Assembly (NCBI RefSeq): GCF_014196615.1
Contig: NZ_JACIDY010000001.1
Span: forward strand, 558,001 to 622,000
Reading direction: 5' to 3'
Length of the DNA stretch: 64,000 bases
Source of the DNA: Novosphingobium fluoreni
GTDB taxonomy: Bacteria; Pseudomonadota; Alphaproteobacteria; Sphingomonadales; Sphingomonadaceae
In this document: positions 8,983 through 17,080 of the stretch, one piece after another
Position numbering within the stretch: the first letter of the stretch is position 1
Layout: each line of letters starts with the position of its first letter
Notes under the pieces: generated by a model
Database searches by the model: none
What the model was told of the DNA's origin: nothing
Seen by the model: only the letters and a program-made list of their open reading frames with translations
Program-made: the position numbers and the translations under genes

Positions 8983-9912
8983 TCAGAGCTTGCTTGTCAG
9001 CTCCGGCACGATCGTGAACAGATCGCCCACCAGGCCGATGTCTGCCACCTGGAAGATCGGTGCGTCCTCGTCCTTGTTGATGGCGATGATGGTCTTGGAA
9101 TCCTTCATGCCGGCCAAGTGCTGGATCGCGCCGGAGATGCCCACGGCGATGTAGATTTCGGGAGCGACGATCTTGCCGGTCTGGCCGACCTGATAATCGT
9201 TGGGGGCAAAGCCTGCGTCCACCGCGGCGCGGCTGGCGCCGACGGCGGCGTGCAGCTTGTCCGCCAGCGGGAAGATGGTTGCCTGGAAGGTGTCCGCATC
9301 CTTGAGGGCGCGGCCGCCAGAGACGATGATCTTGGCGCTGGTCAGTTCAGGACGCTCGTTCTTGGCAAGTTCGGCGCCCACGAAGCTGGACAGGCCAGCA
9401 TCGCCGGTGCCCGAGATCGCCTCGACCGCGGCCGAACCACCGGTGCTGGCGGCCTTTTCGAACGCGGTGCCGCGCACGGTGATCACCAGCTTGGCGTCGC
9501 TGCTTTCCACCGTGGCGATGGCGTTGCCGGCATAGATGGGGCGCGTGAAGGTCTTCTCACCCTCGACCGAGAGGATGTCGGAGATCTGCATCACGTCCAG
9601 CAGCGCGGCGACGCGCGGAGCGATGTTCTTGCCGTTGGTGGTGGCGGGTGCGAGGAACGCGTCGTGATCACCCATCAGCTGGGCGATCAGCGGCGCCACG
9701 TTCTCAGCCAGGTTGTTGGCATAGGCCGCGCCGTCCGCCAGGTGAACCTTGGCGACGCCCGCGATCTGCGCGGCGGCATCGGCGGCGGCTTGCGCGCCCT
9801 GGCCAACGACCAGCAGGTGAACTTCACCCAGCTTGGCGGCGGCGGTGACGGTGGAAAGCGTGGCGTCCTTGACGGAGGCGTTGTCGTGCTCGACCCAGAC
9901 TAGCGTCTTCAT
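8983..9912 (-). CDS. etfA: Electron transfer flavoprotein alpha subunit
   Basis: FAD-carrying subunit of ETF, which takes electrons from acyl-CoA and related dehydrogenases and passes them to ETF-ubiquinone oxidoreductase. The 309-residue protein starts [11 protein letters not shown]. Its C-terminal FAD domain shows [13 protein letters not shown], then [20 protein letters not shown] and [20 protein letters not shown], the family signature. A clear AAAGGA ribosome binding site precedes the ATG at 9912. It follows etfB by 101 bases on the same strand. ETF-QO is not in the window. Confidence 0.96.
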   Translation of the reverse strand: MKTLVWVEHDNASVKDATLSTVTAAAKLGEVHLLVVGQGAQAAADAAAQIAGVAKVHLADGAAYANNLAENVAPLIAQLMGDHDAFLAPATTNGKNIAPRVAALLDVMQISDILSVEGEKTFTRPIYAGNAIATVESSDAKLVITVRGTAFEKAASTGGSAAVEAISGTGDAGLSSFVGAELAKNERPELTSAKIIVSGGRALKDADTFQATIFPLADKLHAAVGASRAAVDAGFAPNDYQVGQTGKIVAPEIYIAVGISGAIQHLAGMKDSKTIIAINKDEDAPIFQVADIGLVGDLFTIVPELTSKL

Positions 9913-10013
9913 TGTCTTGTCCTTTCAGCCCTCACCGTTCGGTCTTTCGCGTGGCCCGGCCCTGGTCTGCGAGGGCCCGATCCGAACGGGAGGAGATATC
10001 AGAGGAACCGGCC

Positions 10014-10763
10014 TTAGTTGGCGATGCCCATGTCCTTGAGCTTGGCGACCAGCGTGTCGACGTCGGGCACCTTGATGCCGGCGCTGCGCACCGCAGGCTC
10101 CGTGACCTTGAGGGTCTTGAGGCGCGGGGCGGTGTCGACGCCGTAATCGGCGGCGCTCTTGGTATCGAGCGGCTTCTTCTTCGCCTTCATGATGTTGGGC
10201 AGCGAAGCGTAGCGCGGCTCGTTCAGGCGCAAGTCGGTGGTGACGATCGCGGGCAGCGAGAGCTTCACCGTCTCCAGGCCGCCATCGACCTCGCGCGTGA
10301 CAGAAACCGAATCGCCCTCGATCTCGACCTTGCTGGCGAAAGTGCCCTGCGGACGGCCGAGCAGCGCGGCGAGCATCTGGCCGGTCTGGTTCGAATCGTC
10401 ATCGATCGCCTGCTTGCCCAGGATCACCAGGCCGGGGTTCTCCGCCTCGACGATTCCCTTTAGGATCTTGGCGACGGCCAACGGCTCAACCTCGGTCTCG
10501 CTTTCCACCAGGATCGCGCGATCGGCGCCCATGGCGAGCGCGGTGCGCAGCGTTTCTTGCGCCTTGGCCGGACCGACCGAAACCGCGATGATTTCCTCGG
10601 CCTTGCCCGCTTCCTTCAGGCGAATGGCTTCTTCGACTGCGATCTCGTCGAAGGGGTTCATGCTCATCTTGACGTTCGACAGGTCGACACCGGTGCCGTC
10701 CGCCTTGACGCGCGGCTTGACGTTATAATCGATCACCCGCTTCACGGGGACGAGGATCTTCAT
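10014..10763 (-). CDS. etfB: Electron transfer flavoprotein beta subunit
   Basis: AMP-binding partner of EtfA. The 249-residue protein begins [19 protein letters not shown], the standard EtfB N-terminus, and has the characteristic [20 protein letters not shown] and the recognition-loop sequence [19 protein letters not shown]. The open frame extends 50 codons further upstream, but the ATG at 10763 has a good GAGGA ribosome binding site and matches family starts. It lies between sucC and etfA, all minus strand, with a terminator after sucC, so etfBA probably forms its own unit. Confidence 0.96.
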   Translation of the reverse strand: MKILVPVKRVIDYNVKPRVKADGTGVDLSNVKMSMNPFDEIAVEEAIRLKEAGKAEEIIAVSVGPAKAQETLRTALAMGADRAILVESETEVEPLAVAKILKGIVEAENPGLVILGKQAIDDDSNQTGQMLAALLGRPQGTFASKVEIEGDSVSVTREVDGGLETVKLSLPAIVTTDLRLNEPRYASLPNIMKAKKKPLDTKSAADYGVDTAPRLKTLKVTEPAVRSAGIKVPDVDTLVAKLKDMGIAN

Positions 10764-10923
10764 GTGGTTCGGTCCTCTTTCTGCGGCGGCGCGGCATCGC
10801 AAGAGCCACGCGGATAAACGGTTTTGTGCCGCCGCCATTGCGCTCCTTGTGCGCTGCGTCAAGCCCTGCAAAAGGGCGGGAGGGCCGCATCGGCACCGCC
10901 AGCCACACTCCAAAAAGCGCGCA

Positions 10924-10958
10924 AAAAGAAAGGGGGCCGCCGTTTCCGGCGCACCCCC
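10924..10958 (-). terminator. Intrinsic terminator after sucC
   Basis: On the minus strand, GGGGG and CGCCGG arms fold against CCGGCG and CCCCC around a short AAA loop, and TTTCTTTTT follows. It lies about 30 bases past the sucC stop. Confidence 0.7.
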
Positions 10959-10987
10959 ATTCCGTCACTTCGCATTCGTGATGTTGA

Positions 10988-12187
<1,200 letters not shown>

Positions 12188-12345
12188 CTGCGGTCGCTTT
12201 CTACATGGAGTTGCGAATGACAGGCGCGAGCAGGCCCGCGCGGGGAGGAATCCTTTTGCAGTGCCGCATAAGCACATCGGGGGCGCTTGAAAAGGGCCGT
12301 GGGGTGGTCGATTAAAGGTAGCGTGCCCGCTTTATCCTTATCTCG

Positions 12346-13137
12346 ATGATTGATCGCGCTCGCCTGGAAGCCATCGTCCGCGAGGGCGGGCGCATCGCGC
12401 TCGATTCCTGGCCGGGTGACGGACACGCCTGCGAGGTGTGGGACAAGGCCGATACCAGCCCGGTTTCGGCGGCCGACATCGCGGTGGATACCTTCCTCAA
12501 GCGTGAGTTGAAGGCGCTGCTGCCCTCCGCCGGCTGGCTGTCGGAAGAGACGGCGGACAGCAGCGCCCGGATCGAGCGTTCGCTGACCTGGCTGGTCGAT
12601 CCGATCGACGGCACCCGCGATTATGTGCGCGGAAGGCCGGGCTGGGCGATTTCGGTGGCGCTGGTCAGCGCTTCGCGACCGCTGCTCGCCTGCCTCTATG
12701 CCCCGGCCCGCCGGCGGGAGGAGGGCGGGGAGATCTGGCACGCCGAGGCGGGGCAGGGCGCGTGGCGCAATGGGGAACGGCTGCGCGCCAGCCACCGCCA
12801 GGCGCTGCCCGGCGCGCGGGTGCCCGCCAACGCGTTGATGAAGGAGGACGCCGACCTTACGCGAGTCGACCAGCCCAATTCGATCGCGCTGCGCATCGCC
12901 ATGGTCGCGGCCGACGAAGCGGATCTCCTGGCGACGCTGCGATGGGGGTACGAATGGGACATCGCCGCCGCCGGACTGATCGCGCGCGAGGCTGGCGCGG
13001 CCGTGACGGATGCGTTCGGCAAGCCGCTGAACTACAACAAGCGCGATCCCCGGGCCTTCGGCGTGCTGGTGACCTCCGCCGCCATCCACACCGCCGCCGT
13101 GGAGCGCCTGGCCGAGCGGGCGAAACGGCTGGCCTAG
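12346..13137 (+). CDS. Inositol monophosphatase-family phosphatase, CysQ-like
   Basis: Probably a 3'(2'),5'-bisphosphate nucleotidase removing PAP made in sulfate assimilation. The 263-residue protein has the Mg/Li-sensitive phosphatase motifs: GWLSEET (Glu67, Glu68), WLVDPIDGTRDYVRG (82-95), and a second metal site in YEWDIAAAGLI (Asp205). CysQ is preferred over inositol monophosphatase because of the DPIDGTRDYVRG stretch and overall length. It is divergent from sucC with 158 bases between. No sulfur genes adjoin it, so substrate is inferred only. Confidence 0.8.
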   Translation: MIDRARLEAIVREGGRIALDSWPGDGHACEVWDKADTSPVSAADIAVDTFLKRELKALLPSAGWLSEETADSSARIERSLTWLVDPIDGTRDYVRGRPGWAISVALVSASRPLLACLYAPARRREEGGEIWHAEAGQGAWRNGERLRASHRQALPGARVPANALMKEDADLTRVDQPNSIALRIAMVAADEADLLATLRWGYEWDIAAAGLIAREAGAAVTDAFGKPLNYNKRDPRAFGVLVTSAAIHTAAVERLAERAKRLA

Positions 13138-13713
13138 ACCGAGACGGGCGTGGTTTTCTGAGGGGATGAGCGGCAGACGTGCGCCGTCGCCCGCTGGCGA
13201 GCGCGGGATAACGCCAGGTTTGTTCAAGGCAGGCGTTGCGGCCGGCGCTGGCCTGGCGCGACAGGCTTGGCTCAGCATTCCATCGTGCGACCGGCGAGTG
13301 GGGGAACGCGAAAGCAGCACCACACGCTCGGCTTTCAACGTGCAAGACAACCGATGGGAAAAGCTCGCAAAAGCCCGCCGGCCCCATTTCCGGCGCTCGT
13401 GCCGGCGGGTTGAAGTCTTGCATCGCGGTGCAGGCGCCCGTCTTGAGCACCGGCCGCTTGGTGCGGAACGTCTGACGCCAGCTACGCGCCTTCCGCACCC
13501 GCCATGTCGGTCCATCTTGGGATTGATCCGACGGGTGGGGCGTATAACCCATATGGTTCTAAATGTCAAGGTTGCCAGAGCCGCGATAGACTCGTCACAC
13601 GCACCTTCGCGGAAAATAACGAGGTTTCCGGCTACGATGCCGAGCGCAGAGTGCCGAATGCCGCGCGACACCTTGGTAAGACGAAGCGCAGGCAATCGCC
13701 CGCACCCGGCCAC
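13138..13713. other. Intergenic stretch, no gene seen
   Basis: About 575 bases between the CysQ-like gene and the terminator of the OmpA-family gene. Frames here have no family features. A GC-rich palindrome (CCCGCCGG at 13376 against CCGGCGGG near 13402) could be a weak structured RNA element. The part around 13545-13570 is AT-rich (TATAACCCATATGG). Confidence 0.5.
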
Positions 13714-13746
13714 GAAAAAGGGCGGCACTCGCGCGCCGCCCTTTTC
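13714..13746. terminator. Bidirectional intrinsic terminator
   Basis: GAAAAAGGGCGGC pairs with GCCGCCCTTTTCC around an ACTCGCGC loop, giving an A tract on one side and a T tract on the other. On the minus strand it lies just past the OmpA-family gene and should end that transcript. Confidence 0.8.
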
Positions 13747-13767
13747 CTTCAACTCTTCGTACGAAAA

Positions 13768-14442
13768 TCAGCGGGCGCGCTGGACGTCGTCCTGCGAAAC
13801 CGGGGTGATCTTCACTTCGACGCGGCGGTTCTTGGCGCGGCCTTCTGCCGTCGCGTTGTCGGCCACCGGATAGTTCTTGCCCATGCCCTGCGTCTGGATG
13901 CGGGCCGAGGAGACACCGCGACCGATCAGGTAACGAGCCACCGCGTCAGCGCGGCGCTTGGACAAGTCCATGTTGTACTGCGCCGAACCGGTTGAATCGG
14001 TGTGGCCGTAAACGTCGATCAGGCTGTCCGGATACTGCACCATGCTCTGTGCCACGCGGTCCAGCGACGCCTGGAACGAGGGGCTGATCTCGGTCGAATC
14101 CACCGCGAAGGTCACGTCCGGCAGGTTGACCAGGATGCCGTCACCGCTGTCGGACACGTCGATGCCCGAACCGGCGGTCGATTCGCGCAGTTCGCGGATC
14201 TGTTTGTCCTTCTGGTAGCCGATCGCGCCGCCTGCGACGCCGCCGATGCCCGCACCGACGATGCGCGCGGTGCGCCCGCCGATCACGCTGCCCAGCAGAT
14301 AGCCCAGGCCCGCACCGCCGACGCCGCCGATCGCGGTGCGCGAAACCTTGCGCTCACCGGTGTTGGGATCGGTGACACAGGCGGAAACCGTGACGAGGGA
14401 GAGGATTGCGGCAGCGGAAGTAAGCAAGCGGGAGGTCTTCAT
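13768..14442 (-). CDS. OmpA-family outer-membrane lipoprotein with glycine zipper
   Basis: Predicted lipoprotein that ties the outer membrane to peptidoglycan. The 224-residue protein has a signal peptide ending in a lipobox (LVTVSAC, Cys22). A Gly-rich zipper follows at about 36-75 (GGVGGAGLGYLLGSVIGG and GAGIGGVAGGAIG). The OmpA C-terminal peptidoglycan-binding domain covers about 110-215, with VYGHTDSTGSAQYNMDLSKR and the arginine-bearing GRAKNRRVEVKI. It is similar in layout to E. coli YiaD. Start ATG at 14442 has AAAGGG upstream. It is a single gene flanked by a terminator. Confidence 0.92.
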   Translation of the reverse strand: MKTSRLLTSAAAILSLVTVSACVTDPNTGERKVSRTAIGGVGGAGLGYLLGSVIGGRTARIVGAGIGGVAGGAIGYQKDKQIRELRESTAGSGIDVSDSGDGILVNLPDVTFAVDSTEISPSFQASLDRVAQSMVQYPDSLIDVYGHTDSTGSAQYNMDLSKRRADAVARYLIGRGVSSARIQTQGMGKNYPVADNATAEGRAKNRRVEVKITPVSQDDVQRAR

Positions 14443-14620
14443 GGCAGGCCCTTTCTATTTTCCGGCGTGCGCCCTGTTGCGTCAGTCCCATGCAAACGCC
14501 GTCTTGGAACGATAGGCGCGGAACGGATTGCCTTGCGTAAGGTTCCAAACGCTGCGTGCAAAGGTGCACGTAGAAGTTGCGCTTCGCGTGTGCGGTATAG
14601 TCTGCTAGCTCTGGATCATT

Positions 14621-15952
14621 GTGACGCCGTTTCCCTGGACTGATCTCCTCATCATTGCCGCACTGATCCTGGTGAACGGCCTGTTTTCCATGTCGGAGTT
14701 GGCGATTGTCTCCGCCAAGCCCGCACGCCTGCGCATGGCGGCGGACAAGGGCAGCAAGGCCGCGCGCACTGCGATGGCCCTGGCGGAGGACCCCGGCCGC
14801 TTCCTGTCCACCGTGCAGATCGGCATCACGCTGATCGGCATCGTTGCGGGCGCCTACTCCGGCTCCAGCCTGGGCGGTCCGGTGGGAGAGCGGCTGACGG
14901 CGCTGGGCCTGCCGCCGCGCTACGCCGGTGAGGCGGGCTTCACCCTGGTGATCATCGCCACGACCTACGCCAGCGTGGTGGTGGGCGAACTGGTGCCCAA
15001 GCAACTGGCGTTGCGCACGGCGGAGCCGGTGGCGCTGCTGATGGCGCTGCCGATGGCGCTGCTGGCGCGGATCATGGGGCCGTTCGTCTGGCTGCTCGAC
15101 AATTCCTCGGCGCTGATCCTCAGGCTGCTCTCGGTGCGGCGCGGCGGTGAAGATCAACTGACGGCGGAAGAGCTGCACATGATCTTCGCCGAAGCCACGC
15201 GTTCCGGCGTGATCGAGGAGGGAGAGCGGGCGATGATGGCGGGCGTGATGCGCCTGGCGGACCGCCCGATCCGCGAATTGATGACGCCCCGGCCCGAGAT
15301 CCACTGGATCGACGCCGCCGCCACGCAGGAACAACTCCTCGCCCGGATCAAGGACACGCCGCACGCGCTGTTGCCGGTGGCGGAGGGTTCGCCCGACAAC
15401 GTGGTGGGCGTGCTGCGCGTGCGCGAAGTGCTGGCCGCCATCGTCGAGGGCCGCCCGGCGGACATCACCGGCCTGATGCGCCGGCCCGAGGTGATCCCCG
15501 ACCAGATCGACGCGATGGACGCGCTCAAGGTGCTGCAACGCGCCGAAGTGCCGATGGCGATGGTGCGGGACGAATATGGCCACCTTGAAGGCCTCGTCAC
15601 CCCCAGTGACGTGCTGGCGGCTATCGCGGGCGATTTCGTCAGCCACCAGGACATCGGCGATCACCCGATGGTGGTGGAGCGCGAGGATGGCTCGCTGCTG
15701 ATTTCCGGTGCGATGCCCGCGGATACGCTGGCCGATCGGCTGGGCATCGACCTGCCCGAAGACCGCGAATTCGCGACCGCGGCGGGCTATGTGCTGGCCG
15801 TGCTCAAGCACGTGCCGCAAGAGGGCGAGCACTTCGTCGAGCAGAGCTGGCGCTTCGAGGTGGTCGACATGGACGGCCTTCGGATCGACAAGCTGCTGGT
15901 ATCGAACGAGAATGCCGACGATGAAGGCGATGGCGTAACCGGGGACGAGTAG
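14621..15952 (+). CDS. CNNM/CorC-type membrane protein with CBS domains
   Basis: Member of the hemolysin-like UPF0053 family, implicated in magnesium/cobalt efflux or resistance. The 443-residue protein has an N-terminal DUF21 membrane domain (about 1-190) with ILVNGLFSMSELAIVSAKPA and repeated hydrophobic segments. A CBS pair follows (about 210-335, including LMTPRPEIHWID and VRDEYGHLEGLVTPSDVLAA). The C-terminal CorC/HlyC domain (about 350-435) includes GYVLAVLKHVPQEGEHF. The start is GTG at 14621, matching the family N-terminus, with a short leader after a possible TATAGT -10 element. The older hemolysin label is not supported by the sequence itself. Confidence 0.9.
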   Translation: MTPFPWTDLLIIAALILVNGLFSMSELAIVSAKPARLRMAADKGSKAARTAMALAEDPGRFLSTVQIGITLIGIVAGAYSGSSLGGPVGERLTALGLPPRYAGEAGFTLVIIATTYASVVVGELVPKQLALRTAEPVALLMALPMALLARIMGPFVWLLDNSSALILRLLSVRRGGEDQLTAEELHMIFAEATRSGVIEEGERAMMAGVMRLADRPIRELMTPRPEIHWIDAAATQEQLLARIKDTPHALLPVAEGSPDNVVGVLRVREVLAAIVEGRPADITGLMRRPEVIPDQIDAMDALKVLQRAEVPMAMVRDEYGHLEGLVTPSDVLAAIAGDFVSHQDIGDHPMVVEREDGSLLISGAMPADTLADRLGIDLPEDREFATAAGYVLAVLKHVPQEGEHFVEQSWRFEVVDMDGLRIDKLLVSNENADDEGDGVTGDE

Positions 15953-15991
15953 GTCCGGGTTGCAACCGACTTCCCAGTTCCCAGCCCAAAT

Positions 15992-16063
15992 CCGTTCGTG
16001 TCGAGCGAAGTCGAGACACGCAAACACGGCGCTGACGTATCTCGACTTCGCTCGACACGAACG
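15992..16063. repeat. REP-like paired palindrome, copy 2
   Basis: Left arm CGTTCGTGTCGAGCGAAGTC and right arm CTCGACTTCGCTCGACACGA face each other across about 17 bases. It lies between the CorC-type gene and the bamF-like gene, both of which end here. Confidence 0.9.
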
Positions 16064-16121
16064 TATCTGAGGTATCGTGCCTTAATCTCCCCTCCCGCTT
16101 GCGGGAAGGGGACTCATCGGT

Positions 16122-16535
16122 TCAGGCCCCGACCGAGGCCTGGGCATCGCGGCCGTCGCCCTCGGGCGCGGACAGGATCTGCTGGGTCACGCGGCCCTTG
16201 GCGACGGTGTGGGTCGCGGTGTCGCCCACGGTGGAGCGGATCGACGGGTCGGACTGGCCGGCCATGCTGAGCGCGTTGCTCTCCACGTCGCTGCGCTGTG
16301 CCGGGCCGCCGAACAGCGCGTCCAGCGTCTGGCCCTGAAGCGAATCGTCGGTGGGGCGGGGCACGCCCTGCTGCGGCGGCTTCAGCGCGAAATCGGGCGG
16401 CACCACCAGCGGCGACTGGCGCTGCACCGCGAATTCGTCCGGACGGCCACGGTTGAACAGGCCGCCGCTGGAGCAGCCCGCCAGCATCGATGCGCCCAGG
16501 CCCACGAGAGCCAGCTTCGCCAGGTTCGACTTCAT
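16122..16535 (-). CDS. DUF3035 lipoprotein, BamF-like
   Basis: Small lipoprotein of about 137 residues with signal peptide and lipobox (SMLAGCSSGG). The DUF3035 region contains EFAVQRQSPLVVPPDFALKP, the conserved core seen in the alphaproteobacterial BAM-complex subunit BamF. A role in outer-membrane protein assembly is therefore inferred from family. Its ATG at 16535 overlaps the lspA stop (TGATG), so it is translationally coupled to the signal peptidase that processes lipoproteins. A TTG one codon upstream is also in frame. Confidence 0.85.
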   Translation of the reverse strand: MKSNLAKLALVGLGASMLAGCSSGGLFNRGRPDEFAVQRQSPLVVPPDFALKPPQQGVPRPTDDSLQGQTLDALFGGPAQRSDVESNALSMAGQSDPSIRSTVGDTATHTVAKGRVTQQILSAPEGDGRDAQASVGA

Positions 16536-17080
16536 CAATTCAACTCTCCGGAAGCGGGTGTCGCCTCGTCAGCCTGCGGCTTTTCGCGCGAAAGCAGGGA
16601 GCGGGCAAGGATTATCAGGACGCCGATGGTGATCGCGGCATCGGCGAAATTAAAGATCAGGAAGGGGCGGAACTCACCGAAGTGCAAGTCCGCATAGTCG
16701 ACCACGAAACCGTGGTTCCAGCGATCGAGGATGTTGCCTGCCGCGCCGCCCAGCACCAGTGCCAGTGGCGCGATATCGGCCAGCAGGCGCTCCCGCAGCA
16801 TCCACACCGCCACGAACAGCGCGATCGCGCTGGTCATCAGCATCAGCAGGAAGCGCATTTCCACCGAGCCCGCGGTCAACAGCCCCAGGGAGACGCCGTA
16901 GTTTTCGGTCCAGCGGAAATCGAAGAACGGCAGGACTTCCACCACGCGCACGTTGTAGAGGTTGAGGCCCCGGTCCACCCAGATCTTGATGCCCTGGTCA
17001 ATCGCGAAGACCAGCAGCGCGATCAGGATGCCGATGCCCCGGCGGCGCCAGGCCAGCTTGCTGTCCACGGTCATGCTCAT
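16535..17080 (-). CDS. lspA: Lipoprotein signal peptidase (signal peptidase II)
   Basis: Inner-membrane aspartyl protease that removes signal peptides from diacylglyceryl-modified prolipoproteins. The 181-residue protein has four predicted membrane segments. Both catalytic aspartates are in their motifs: GGAAGNILDRWNHGFVVDYA and FNFADAAITIGV. Its start overlaps the end of ileS by four bases (ATGA), the common ileS-lspA arrangement, and its end overlaps the BamF-like gene. An alternative start two codons in (MTVDSK) is possible. Confidence 0.96.
   Translation of the reverse strand: MSMTVDSKLAWRRRGIGILIALLVFAIDQGIKIWVDRGLNLYNVRVVEVLPFFDFRWTENYGVSLGLLTAGSVEMRFLLMLMTSAIALFVAVWMLRERLLADIAPLALVLGGAAGNILDRWNHGFVVDYADLHFGEFRPFLIFNFADAAITIGVLIILARSLLSREKPQADEATPASGELN

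Noticed and set aside
13504..13995. Plus-strand frame of 163 codons
   Set aside because: Runs into the antisense of the OmpA-family gene and across its terminator; no ribosome binding site or family character.
14354..16027. 557-codon minus-strand frame
   Set aside because: Antisense to the CorC-type gene, with reading through the OmpA-gene upstream region and a REP element.
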